The notes under the pieces: model-generated
Seen by the model: the letters and a program-made list of their open reading frames with translations, nothing else
What the model was told of the DNA's origin: nothing
The model's database searches: none
Source of the DNA: Terriglobales bacterium
GTDB taxonomy: Bacteria; Acidobacteriota; Terriglobia; Terriglobales; Acidobacteriaceae
Direction: 5' to 3'
DNA length: 64,000 bases
Assembly: GCA_035567895.1 (NCBI GenBank)
Contig: DATMPC010000099.1
Coordinates: 53,749-117,748 of the forward strand
In this document: positions 17,013-25,742 of the stretch, piece after piece
Layout: each line of letters opens with the position of its first letter
How positions within the stretch are numbered: position 1 is the stretch's first letter
Made by a program: the position numbers and the translations under genes

Positions 17013-17666
17013 ATGCTTAGAGGCGTTATTTTTGATATGGACGGGGTCCTGATCAACAGCCATCCGATCCACAAACGCGCATGGAAGAAGTTCTTCGATT
17101 CCTTTGGCCTGGAAGTCTCAGACGCAGAGCTTGATTTCGTTTTGGATGGCCGCAAGAAAGAAGACATCCTCCGTCACTTTCTTGGCGATCTGCCGAATGC
17201 TGAGATCAGAGAATTTGGTCATCGCAAAGAAATGCTGTTCAGGGAAGAGGCGCTGGCAATCGAGCCGGTTGAGGGGGTGCTGGAATTCTTAGGGCAATTG
17301 ACGCGCTCCGGCATCGGCTTCGCTGTGGCGTCTTGCGGAAGTAAGAGCCGAGTTAACTACATTCTCCGTCAGTTGAACATTCACGATCAATTTGTGGCCA
17401 TCGTCACCGCTGATGACATTGAGTGCGGGAAACCCAATCCGGACATCTTCCGGAAGGCCGCGGATCGTCTAGGCTCCCCATACAGCGACTTGCTGGTTTG
17501 CGAAGACGCGATCTCCGGGGTTCAGGCTGCGAAGGCTGCGGGCATCAAGTGCCTTGGCATTGCGGACCACGCACGGGCCGATGAACTCCTCGAGGCGGGC
17601 GCGGAGCGAGTTGTCGCCAACTTCGCATCTACCTCGTTGCCACAGCTTGAGGAACTCTTCGTATAG
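17013..17666 (+). CDS. HAD-superfamily phosphatase (beta-phosphoglucomutase-like subfamily)
   Basis: A 217-residue HAD hydrolase. Motif I is FDMDGVLINSHP with the nucleophile and acid/base Asp pair; motif II is VASCGSKS; motif III/IV are the Lys of CGKPNPDIF and LVCEDAISGV. The helical cap after motif I is of the PGMB type, not the HisB type of GmhB. Position seven bases after hddC suggests it removes the C7 phosphate of heptose 1,7-bisphosphate, a step otherwise not covered in this cluster. That role is inferred from context. A housekeeping sugar-phosphate phosphatase is the alternative. Confidence 0.8.
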   Translation: MLRGVIFDMDGVLINSHPIHKRAWKKFFDSFGLEVSDAELDFVLDGRKKEDILRHFLGDLPNAEIREFGHRKEMLFREEALAIEPVEGVLEFLGQLTRSGIGFAVASCGSKSRVNYILRQLNIHDQFVAIVTADDIECGKPNPDIFRKAADRLGSPYSDLLVCEDAISGVQAAKAAGIKCLGIADHARADELLEAGAERVVANFASTSLPQLEELFV

Positions 17667-17837
17667 AGCTCCTTCCTGGTACGGTCGAAAAAAACTGCGC
17701 CAAGCGCTATTTCTTGTTGCATTGGGACTCTTGACTGCGTACACTGCCTCCCTTCGCTGTGGAACCGGTGTCAAATCGAGCCCGATTAGTTCCAAAATGG
17801 CAATAGAGGGTCTGGAGAATCTGCTAAAACCCTTCCG

Positions 17838-19211
17838 ATGAGAAGAAAACAGGCTCGGTCGAAGGCTTCAATGTCGCTCCCACAGAAGGGAAACACGCGG
17901 AAGCCGACAAATCAGGGATCGTCACCCAGACAGCAATGGAATTCGAATTCGACGGCTGGGGTATGTGGAGACTCCACCTGGGACCGGGCAAATGCCAGCG
18001 AATTCCCTGCAATGGACTTGAATGATCTCCTCGGTCGGGAAGCCGTTCAGATCGAGTTGGATTCGGTTCGTCAAGCTGTGACCGGTAAGGTGGTTCTTGT
18101 GACCGGAGCAGCTGGCTCGATCGGTTCTGAACTGTGTCGGCAGATTCTGGTATGCGGGCCGGCGACGCTCGTCTGTCTGGATCATAATGAAACGGGTCTC
18201 TTTTACTTACAGAGGGAGCTTGATGCTAGCCGATCCCGCGCTGCAATCGTTTATTGCGTCGAGGATTTCGGCAATTCTGACCCGATGAGGCGTATCTTCT
18301 CCGCCCATCAGGTCCAGATCGTATTTCATGCAGCAGGGTACAAGCATGTACCCATGATGGAGCAGAATCTTCGAGCTGTGCTGGAGAACAATGTCTTTGG
18401 GCTCGTTCGACTTCTTGAGGCTTCCGAGGCGACAGGCTGTGAAGCCTTCGTGCTGATTTCGAGCGACAAGGCAGTGAATCCGACGAGCGTCATGGGGTGC
18501 ACAAAGCGCCTCGGAGAACTCATTCTGGCTTCCTGTCCGAACGGCAGCATACGTTGTATTTCAGTACGCTTTGGGAACGTGCTGGGGTCGCAGGGCAGCG
18601 TTGTGCCTGTGTTCCTGACGCAAATCACAAGAAACCGGGCGCTTACCGTGACTCACCGTGATATCACGCGCTTCTTTATCACGGTTGATGAAGCTGTGTC
18701 GCTCTTGCTGCAGGCGTCGGCGATAGGGAAGCGCGGGGATATTCTGTCGTTGGAAATGGGCAAGCCGGTTCGCATTCTCGACCTGGCACAAAGACTGAGG
18801 CGGCAGTTTGGCAAGACCGGAAAGGACGTGAAGATTGTCTTCAGCTGCTTAAGGCCAGGTGAAAAGTTGCATGAGGAACTCTTCTACAAGGACGAGCAAG
18901 AACTCCCGACTTCGTGCGACAGAATCAAGCGGGCTTCAGGTCCAATCGTGAGTTGGCCGAAACTGAAGTCAAAATTAGATGCTCTTCGTCTCGCTCTTTA
19001 CACCGCTGATGACGACAAGTTGCGTGCTCAGATTCAAGGAATTATTCCTGAGTACCGTTTCGAGACTACTCCCGCGCACGCACGTGGCAAAGCCATAGTG
19101 ATTTCGCGAGGAACCCGTTATAGCCCCGGTTCGGATGGAGTACTGCCCAAGAATCTGATCGCGCAACGGGGTGCGACCGACACCGAGATCCCAAGCCCTG
19201 GTTCCTCGTAA
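17838..19211 (+). CDS. CapD/WbpM-type nucleotide-sugar 4,6-dehydratase, short form
   Basis: A 457-residue protein of the Polysacc_synt_2 family. The conserved part begins near residue 58 (LNDLLGREAVQIEL) and has the NAD site VLVTGAAGSIGSELCRQ and the catalytic segment ISSDKAVNPTSVMGCTKR, with Met in place of the SDR Tyr as in WbpM. RFGNVLGSQGSVVPVF, TRFFIT and LRPGEKLHEELF follow. Full-length relatives carry membrane helices and a CoA-binding-like domain in front; these are absent. Residues 1-57 look non-conserved, so the true start could be ATG 17871 or 18012. Expected role: dehydration of UDP-GlcNAc or a similar donor to a 4-keto-6-deoxy sugar. Confidence 0.82.
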   Translation: MRRKQARSKASMSLPQKGNTRKPTNQGSSPRQQWNSNSTAGVCGDSTWDRANASEFPAMDLNDLLGREAVQIELDSVRQAVTGKVVLVTGAAGSIGSELCRQILVCGPATLVCLDHNETGLFYLQRELDASRSRAAIVYCVEDFGNSDPMRRIFSAHQVQIVFHAAGYKHVPMMEQNLRAVLENNVFGLVRLLEASEATGCEAFVLISSDKAVNPTSVMGCTKRLGELILASCPNGSIRCISVRFGNVLGSQGSVVPVFLTQITRNRALTVTHRDITRFFITVDEAVSLLLQASAIGKRGDILSLEMGKPVRILDLAQRLRRQFGKTGKDVKIVFSCLRPGEKLHEELFYKDEQELPTSCDRIKRASGPIVSWPKLKSKLDALRLALYTADDDKLRAQIQGIIPEYRFETTPAHARGKAIVISRGTRYSPGSDGVLPKNLIAQRGATDTEIPSPGSS

Positions 19212-19243
19212 CCTGCAAGGAATCCGCGATTCTTCCTTGGGCC

Positions 19244-22200
19244 TCAGTTTACCTTCAGTGTCAGGGTCGTCGGGATGCTCCGGGTGCCTGAGGTAGCCGT
19301 CACGACGACGCTATAGGTGCCGGCCGGTGTTCCTGTAATCGGAGGAGGCGTGATTGAATTGCTTCCCCCACAGGCTGGGATTAGCGAGACTCCTGCTACC
19401 ACGCCGAGTAAAGCAAGACTCCTCGTTCTGCTTCTTCCCTGCTTCGAGCAGGCAAGAAGCAAGGTCAGCAGTGCTCCCAGCGATATTATTAGGGCTGCCG
19501 ATGGTCCATTGCGGCTAAAGGGTGAGCTCACAGACCCAGAGGTTGGGGCTGGCTGCGAACTTGAATGTGCCGTTGTGGAAATGGTCAGCGTAACGGCCGT
19601 TGGTGTTGTACCGCTCACGCTGACGGACGCTGAGGGTGCAAAGGTACAGGTCGCGGCCGCGGGCACTCCACTTGTGCATGCAAACGCTACGGTGCTGTTG
19701 AATCCGTCCACCGCCGAAGCATTGAGGTTGTACGTAGCCGGCTGACCGGAGTTGACGGTCTGCGACGTGCCACTTGCGCCGGCGCCGATTGCAAAGTCGG
19801 AGGCATTTCCAACTAGATTCGCCGACTGTGAGATTCCATTGGCGTCCGTTATTGTAAGCGTTCCGTTGGTTTGTCCTGCAGCAGTTGCCGTGAAGACTAT
19901 TGGAATTGTGCAGTTCCCCCCGTTAGCGGGAAGCGATATTCCGGCACTGCACGTGCCGCCACTCTTTGCGAATGGTGCTGTGATGCTTATTCCCGAAATG
20001 GTTGTGCTTGTTGAGCCGGAATTACTCACAGTCACGGTTTGGGCAGACGTAGCGTTCTGAACTGAACCGTTGAACGTGAGTGAAGACGTCGAAAGAGAGA
20101 GGGCCGACACGACCCCAGTACCACTTATAGCTGTCGTATGAGGGCTGCCCGCAGCGGAATCGGTAATCACTAGCGTGTTGGACTCGGAGATTGCTGTCTG
20201 CGGACTGAAACTCACCTGAACTTGGCATGCTGCTAGGTTGGCGAGCGTGCCGATCGGGCAATTGTTCGTGATTGCGAAGTCAGTTCCGGCCGGAGTTCCG
20301 AGCGCTACGCTGGCGATGGTAACCGGCGAACCTGAATTGTTCGTGAAGGTGACAGTCTGGCTGGCGGTGGATTTTACCAATCGATTCCCGAATGCGACCG
20401 GATTCGGTGACAGATCGACCGCAGGCGGCAAAGGCAGGGCAAACTGCCAGACTCCGCGACCGTAGGTTGAGACGCGGAGTAGCTTCGGCTGCACTGCATT
20501 GCTGCCGAACACTCGGATTTTCGTTACCGGAACATTCGGTAGGCCGGTTCCGAGGATTTCCCAGGATGCGCCAGCGTTCAAGCTGATGAATGCTCCGATG
20601 TCGGTTCCGACATAGAGTACGTTCGGATCGTCGGGATCTACCGCGATCGAGTCCAACGGCGCGTCAGGAAGATTGCTGGTGACGTCAGTCCAAGATGAGC
20701 CGGCGCTTATCGTCCGGAAGATATGGCTAACCCCGAAGCCTTCCACTGTGAGATATGCGGTCTTTCCCGTTGCATCGCTGCGATCGACTTCAATCGACGA
20801 GACTGGATATGGGCCGTAAGTGGCGCTGCCAGTATTGAGCACCGCGCCGGGGTTCGGCGTCACGTCGACCCAGCCCGCGGTGGACCCATGCTGAAGGGCT
20901 CCCGCGTTGGTGTTTACGAACACGTGACCGAGATTGCCGCCGCTGTCATTCAAGGTGCCAGCGCCTTCTAAGCCAACGTATAAAACCTGAGAGACGGTAT
21001 GCGTCACGACTGTAGGACTGCCAGTCGTGCCACCATCTTTTTGACTGACGCTCACTTGAGGCCCACCAGCTGCGATTGCTCGAATCTTGGTTGTGCCGTT
21101 CACGCAGGTGGTTGCGTTGCTGTCAAAAATGGGACTCACGTCCTTGTTGGGCACGGTAGAAGCAGTCGTAACGTCAAACCAGGAGGTGCCGCCAACGCCT
21201 GGACCTCGCCACAGACGACAAGTGCCAACTAGCAAGTCCCGACTGCTGCCCAAGGCCCCATCGGACGGGTCGAGAGTGTAGGGCATGTAAAACTCGGCGG
21301 TATCGTTCGCGACCTGCGACGGGCCAACGTTGGGGCCTGCTGCGGGATAGGGCGCCGCGCCGAAGGTTCCGGGAGTGCACGCTTCAGCGTTGGCGATGTT
21401 CGGACCGTTCGGAGGCGCCTGCTTGTTGGTTGCGTCGCACTGCTGAATCGAAACGCCGGTGTTTGTCGCGTACCAAATCCCATCAGGATTGTTTGGATCG
21501 ATCTCGTTGAAACCGCCATCTCCGCCGTTGACGGTCTGCCAGAGTAAAGTCGCGCTGCCTAACAGTGCGGGTGTTCCATTGTCCTGCAGCCCTCCGAGCA
21601 AGACATTTTGGTTCGCAGGATGCTGTGAGAACGAGACCATCTCAGAGAGAGAACCCATATTCGCATCGAGATTCTCAAAAGGATTGGGGGACGTACACGC
21701 GCCATCCGAAATAGAAGTGCCGTTCAATGCGCGATAAACTCCACCGTCGTTTACGAAGTACATCTTGAGGGAGTTAAGCGCGAAATCGAAACCGTGTTGA
21801 TCAGGGTGCACGTGCGATGCAGCGGCAATTGGTACGTTTGATGGACAATTCACGCCGCGATTGACGTTGTAAACGAACGTCAGGTTGATCCAAGTGCAAT
21901 CATTTATTCCTTGCGAGGGATTCAGGGAGCACTTGAAGATGTCACGCGTGCCGACCATTAGGTCTGTTCCTGCTCCGTTCGGCACAGCACCAATCCATAG
22001 GTTGTAGTCACCCTGTCCGATTTGATTGGTGCTCGTGTTGTCTACCAGTCCTGTTGTTCCAGTGCTGTTCAGCGGGCGCCACGTGCTACTGCCATTCGAA
22101 AGGACAAAGACGCCCTGACTAATATCGTTATCATTTACGTAAATGACGTACATATCGCGGGTCGTAGGTTGAATTGCTATCTGGCCACGATAAAGGGGGC

Positions 22201-23368
22201 AGTTGCCGGTGGGATTAGGAGTCGGCTGGCTTGTTGGACAGTTTACGGTGTTGAGTGCTCCTGAACTGCTAGGTTGATTCGTAGAGCGGCTCCAAATCGC
22301 CCCATCGGCACTTTCGTAAAATCCGTGATAGCGATAGAAGGCGTAAAACTTTCCTGTTCCGGGATTATAGGACACATCGGTGACAGTTCCCTCGGTGAGA
22401 GTGGTAGTGCCATCCTGTACTGTGGCATAGTGCCAAGTTTGGCCGGCGTCCTGGGAGTAGTAGATTCCACGTCCGCCGATTGAGTCGGATCCGTATCGTT
22501 TACCGTTGGTCGATCCCATGCCGACAACGACAAGGTTCGGACTTGCGGTGCTCCATGCGAACTTGCTCGCCCCAAGTCCGGCGAAAGTTTTTACTCCGTT
22601 ATCGGCGCTCTTAATGATTGGAGCCCAAGTCTGCCCGCCGTCCGTTGAGCGCAGAATCCCCATCCCATAGTAGGAATCGCCGGAGCTGTTGGGCTCGCCG
22701 GTTCCAACCAGCACTACAGCACTATTTCCTGTCATTCCTGGCTGAATAGAGACCGCTCCGACGGCTAAGGTAGGCTGATCGTCGATCAGGGGTGTCCACT
22801 TCACGGTGGTGGGGTCTGCCGCCGCGGCATTCGTCGACTTCCAGACGCCCCCGAAGGCAGCTCCGATGTAGATCGTATTTCCAGTGTTATCGCCCTGGTC
22901 GACCACGACCGACGTAACTCTTCCCACCACTCTCCCGTAGTCCTGCCCGGGATCTGACCCGATCGGAGCTGGGCCCAAGTTGGTCCATGTGCCGGGAAAT
23001 GTAGCTCCAGTAAACGGAATTCCGCTTGCTGTGTTCTGTCCTGGAGCGGCACTGAAAGTCGAGGTCGATTGCTGGGTTGATCCCTGAGAGTTCAAGGTCA
23101 TTTGCTGTTTCTGAATGTATGCGCGATGGAGCAGGTCGGAAGCATGTTCGCCTGCTGCGCGGCGTCCTCCGCGAAACCATTCCTGGCGGCCCGTGGGATT
23201 GTCTGCGTCCGGATCCAGATCCTCATCTGGAACGTTTGGTTGAACGCTGCTGGAGGTTTGTTTGCCGGGACGCACGCGAGCACCCTGGCTTTCCAAAGAA
23301 GGTGGCATTAACAGGACAATAACTACAGAGCAGAGAATGGACAGGGGAATAGCGTTGGACTTACGCAT
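19244..23368 (-). CDS. Secreted BNR/Asp-box beta-propeller protein with choice-of-anchor-D repeats and C-terminal membrane hairpin
   Basis: A 1374-residue protein. The start at 23368 is preferred over 23383 because GGAG precedes it and it yields a clean signal peptide (MRKSN, then a hydrophobic core). Residues about 120-960 hold repeated Asp-box elements such as STDGGQTW and SQDAGQTW, typical of sialidase-like or sortilin-like propellers. Two ASH/choice-of-anchor-D domains follow (VDLSPNPVAFGNRLV onward, then LSLSTSSLTFNGS). An Ig-like domain comes last and seems to be split by two hydrophobic helices around 19370-19501 with a basic loop (KQGRSRTR) and an ACGG motif. It is likely an exported, membrane-anchored surface protein. 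Enzyme activity cannot be claimed. It is transcribed convergently with the polysaccharide locus. Confidence 0.85.
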   Translation of the reverse strand: MRKSNAIPLSILCSVVIVLLMPPSLESQGARVRPGKQTSSSVQPNVPDEDLDPDADNPTGRQEWFRGGRRAAGEHASDLLHRAYIQKQQMTLNSQGSTQQSTSTFSAAPGQNTASGIPFTGATFPGTWTNLGPAPIGSDPGQDYGRVVGRVTSVVVDQGDNTGNTIYIGAAFGGVWKSTNAAAADPTTVKWTPLIDDQPTLAVGAVSIQPGMTGNSAVVLVGTGEPNSSGDSYYGMGILRSTDGGQTWAPIIKSADNGVKTFAGLGASKFAWSTASPNLVVVGMGSTNGKRYGSDSIGGRGIYYSQDAGQTWHYATVQDGTTTLTEGTVTDVSYNPGTGKFYAFYRYHGFYESADGAIWSRSTNQPSSSGALNTVNCPTSQPTPNPTGNCPLYRGQIAIQPTTRDMYVIYVNDNDISQGVFVLSNGSSTWRPLNSTGTTGLVDNTSTNQIGQGDYNLWIGAVPNGAGTDLMVGTRDIFKCSLNPSQGINDCTWINLTFVYNVNRGVNCPSNVPIAAASHVHPDQHGFDFALNSLKMYFVNDGGVYRALNGTSISDGACTSPNPFENLDANMGSLSEMVSFSQHPANQNVLLGGLQDNGTPALLGSATLLWQTVNGGDGGFNEIDPNNPDGIWYATNTGVSIQQCDATNKQAPPNGPNIANAEACTPGTFGAAPYPAAGPNVGPSQVANDTAEFYMPYTLDPSDGALGSSRDLLVGTCRLWRGPGVGGTSWFDVTTASTVPNKDVSPIFDSNATTCVNGTTKIRAIAAGGPQVSVSQKDGGTTGSPTVVTHTVSQVLYVGLEGAGTLNDSGGNLGHVFVNTNAGALQHGSTAGWVDVTPNPGAVLNTGSATYGPYPVSSIEVDRSDATGKTAYLTVEGFGVSHIFRTISAGSSWTDVTSNLPDAPLDSIAVDPDDPNVLYVGTDIGAFISLNAGASWEILGTGLPNVPVTKIRVFGSNAVQPKLLRVSTYGRGVWQFALPLPPAVDLSPNPVAFGNRLVKSTASQTVTFTNNSGSPVTIASVALGTPAGTDFAITNNCPIGTLANLAACQVQVSFSPQTAISESNTLVITDSAAGSPHTTAISGTGVVSALSLSTSSLTFNGSVQNATSAQTVTVSNSGSTSTTISGISITAPFAKSGGTCSAGISLPANGGNCTIPIVFTATAAGQTNGTLTITDANGISQSANLVGNASDFAIGAGASGTSQTVNSGQPATYNLNASAVDGFNSTVAFACTSGVPAAATCTFAPSASVSVSGTTPTAVTLTISTTAHSSSQPAPTSGSVSSPFSRNGPSAALIISLGALLTLLLACSKQGRSRTRSLALLGVVAGVSLIPACGGSNSITPPPITGTPAGTYSVVVTATSGTRSIPTTLTLKVN

Positions 23369-23583
23369 AAGCTCCACAAACACAGAAAGTATGGGTCGAG
23401 AGGCTGTGGAAAAGTATGTTCCTGGTCAGAGACAAACGTCAATGAACGAACACCTTAGCACTAATGGAAAGCTGCTTTAGCCCGGACTGGGTGGGAGAGC
23501 CACTGGGCTTACTCGGGCTTCCCGAACCGATCTCATGTTGAGCGTAACTCCTAAGGTAATATGGTAGGAACCCGCCTGTTTCT

Positions 23584-25455
23584 ATGAGTTCATCCGATTC
23601 AGCCTTTGTTGGGGTGCTGGCCGCCCATCCAGTCCTTTGTGACGGCGCCATGGGCACCCTGCTGTATTCCAAGGGCATTTTTATCAACCGGTGCTACGAC
23701 GAGCTGAATCTCTCCCAGCCTGAGCTGATCACGGGGATCCATCAGGATTATCTCCACGCAGGCGCTGAGGTCATCGAAACCAACACCTTTGGCGGCAACA
23801 GCTTCCGGCTGGCCCGGCATGGATGTGCGGACAAGGTTCGTGAGATCAATCTGGCGGGAGCCCGGTTGGCCCGGGATGCCGCCAAGAGCTTCCAAGCTCT
23901 AGTAGCGGGAGCCGTAGGACCGCTGGGCGTGAGAATTGAGCCATTGGGCAAGATTGCCCGAGAAGAAGCCCGGGATTCCTTCCGTCAGCAGATTGAAGCG
24001 TTGGTTGAGGGGGGAGTCGATCTTCTGGTGCTGGAAACCTTCGGATCGCTGGAGGAACTGCACCAAGCCGTTCTCGCGGCCCGAGATGTTAACCCCGACA
24101 CACCCGTCGTCGCTCAAGTGACGATCGATGAGGATGGAAGCTGCCTCGACGGATCGACTCCCGAAGTCTTCGGCCCAAAGCTTACCGAGTGGGGAGCCGA
24201 CGTAGTTGGGATTAACTGCAGCGTTGGCCCTGTGGCGATGCTGGATGCGATCGAGCGCTTGAGGCAGGTGACGACCGCACCTCTATCGGCGATGCCCAAT
24301 GCAGGCATGCCGCGCAACGTTGAAGGCCGAAACATCTATCTGTGCTCGCCCGAGTATATGGCGAGTTACGCGAGGAAGTTTGTCGCGGCTGGTGTGCGGT
24401 TTGTAGGAGGCTGTTGCGGAACCACGCCTGAGCATATTCGCGTGATGAAGTCTGCGATTCGAGTTACGAACGCGAAGAAAACGCCTGCGTCTGTCTCTCA
24501 CGAAAGCAAGACACCGTCTGCCATTCAGCCCGTCCCGATTCAGAATCGGTCGCGTGTGGGCGAGAAGCTCGCGTCAGGTGAGTTTGTCACTCTGGTTGAG
24601 ATCGTTCCACCAAAGGGTGTGAATCCGGCCAAGGAAGTGGAGGGTGCGCGCTATCTCAAGTCGGTTGGGATCGACGCCATCAACATTCCTGACAGTCCGC
24701 GGGCTTCGGCGCGCATGAGCAATCAGGCTCTGTGCCTGCTGATTCAACAGCAGGTCGGAATTGAGACCGTGCTCCACTACAGTTGCCGCGATCGCAACGT
24801 GCTCGGTATCCAGTCGGACTTGCTTGGCGGTTACGCCGTCGGCATTCGCGACTTGATTTGTATCACCGGCGATCCGCCCAAGATGGGAAATTATCCCGAT
24901 GCGACCGCTGTTTTCGACGTGGATGCGATCGGCCTGGTCAATATAGTGCGCAATCTGAATCAAGGGCTGGATGTCGGCGGAAACCCGATGGGCAATGCGA
25001 CTGCGTTTGTGATTGGCGTCGGCGCAAATCCGGGAGCGCCTAATCTCGACGAAGAGGTTCGGCGCTTCGAGTACAAAGTGGAGGCTGGGGCGGAGTACGC
25101 AGTCACGCAGCCAGTGTTTGATTTGAAACTGCTGGAAACGTTTTTGCGGCGCATCGAGCAGTTCCGCATCCCGGTGCTTGCCGGTATTTGGCCGCTGGTG
25201 AGCGTCCGCAATGCGGAATTCATGAAGAACGAATTGAGGGTGTCTGTGCCGGACTCGATCCTCGCTCGCATGGCATCGGCTACGAGCGCCGAGGCTGCTC
25301 GCGCTGAGGGTGTTGCTGTTGCTCGTGAGATGTTGGTTGCCGTACGGGGTGCAGTACAGGGAGCGCAGATTAGTGCGCCGCTGGGACGATATTCCTCGGC
25401 GGCAGATGTGCTCGAGGCACTGGGTGGAAACGGCCATAAGGCCGCGGCTGTGTAA
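23584..25455 (+). CDS. Bifunctional homocysteine S-methyltransferase / 5,10-methylenetetrahydrofolate reductase
   Basis: A 623-residue fusion. Residues 1 to about 300 form a homocysteine-binding (S-methyltransferase) barrel with the zinc cysteines in GINCSVGP (about 211) and GGCCGTTPEH (about 277). Residues about 325-600 form a MetF-type reductase barrel (LVEIVPPKGVNPAKE, then CITGDPPKMGNYPDAT for FAD/folate contact, and YAVTQPVFDLKLLE). This is the YitJ-like architecture. It would reduce methylene-THF to methyl-THF and may methylate homocysteine directly. metH follows downstream on the same strand, so the pair supplies and uses methyl-THF. No SAM riboswitch was recognised in the 215-bp divergent spacer before it. 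Confidence 0.93.
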   Translation: MSSSDSAFVGVLAAHPVLCDGAMGTLLYSKGIFINRCYDELNLSQPELITGIHQDYLHAGAEVIETNTFGGNSFRLARHGCADKVREINLAGARLARDAAKSFQALVAGAVGPLGVRIEPLGKIAREEARDSFRQQIEALVEGGVDLLVLETFGSLEELHQAVLAARDVNPDTPVVAQVTIDEDGSCLDGSTPEVFGPKLTEWGADVVGINCSVGPVAMLDAIERLRQVTTAPLSAMPNAGMPRNVEGRNIYLCSPEYMASYARKFVAAGVRFVGGCCGTTPEHIRVMKSAIRVTNAKKTPASVSHESKTPSAIQPVPIQNRSRVGEKLASGEFVTLVEIVPPKGVNPAKEVEGARYLKSVGIDAINIPDSPRASARMSNQALCLLIQQQVGIETVLHYSCRDRNVLGIQSDLLGGYAVGIRDLICITGDPPKMGNYPDATAVFDVDAIGLVNIVRNLNQGLDVGGNPMGNATAFVIGVGANPGAPNLDEEVRRFEYKVEAGAEYAVTQPVFDLKLLETFLRRIEQFRIPVLAGIWPLVSVRNAEFMKNELRVSVPDSILARMASATSAEAARAEGVAVAREMLVAVRGAVQGAQISAPLGRYSSAADVLEALGGNGHKAAAV

Positions 25456-25563
25456 GGGGGTTCGTAAGACTCGTTTTTCGAGCATTTACAGGCGTGTTGT
25501 AGAATTGAGCTTGGCCGCTCGATTCTTACGTTTTCCTGCTCGGTCCCCCGAGAGAGGACGCGG

Positions 25564-25626
25564 ATGGAGTACAGCATGATGAACCGCCGAATGCAGATGC
25601 GAATGCGCGGGGCTCACGCCCACTAA
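25564..25626 (+). CDS. Possible methionine-rich leader peptide upstream of metH
   Basis: A 20-codon ORF with a GAGAGGA ribosome-binding site about seven bases before ATG 25564; an internal ATG-ATG pair at 25576 offers another start. Six of 20 residues are Met (M at 1, 5, 6, 10, 12, 14) and four are Arg, ending RGAHAH. It ends 116 bases before metH. A 7-bp hairpin follows 15 bases after its stop. Such a composition before a methionine synthase gene suggests translation-coupled control by methionine supply. This is an inference from sequence; I know of no described family for it. Confidence 0.45.
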   Translation: MEYSMMNRRMQMRMRGAHAH

Positions 25627-25641
25627 CCTCCGTCTCCCTGC

Positions 25642-25661
25642 GGCACAACCAGCCTTGTGCC
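25642..25661 (+). promoter_or_regulatory. Hairpin between the Met-rich ORF and metH
   Basis: GGCACAA (25642-25648) pairs perfectly with TTGTGCC (25655-25661) around a six-base loop. No T-run follows, so it is not an intrinsic terminator. It may be part of a leader RNA structure that responds to ribosome position on the short ORF. Confidence 0.4.
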
Positions 25662-25742
25662 CTATGCAAGCCAAGCAACAAGAATTGCCCAGGACTGATG
25701 GAGTATCACCATCATGTCGTGCAGTTCATTTAAGGAATAAAC

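Noticed and set aside
23384..23583. SAM riboswitch before the methionine genes
   Set aside because: The spacer has imperfect inverted repeats (AGCCCG with CGGGCT) but none of the SAM-I/II or SAH consensus blocks.
24574..25485. 303-codon ORF on the minus strand
   Set aside because: It lies fully inside the homocysteine methyltransferase/MTHFR gene, and shows no family motif; shadow of codon bias.
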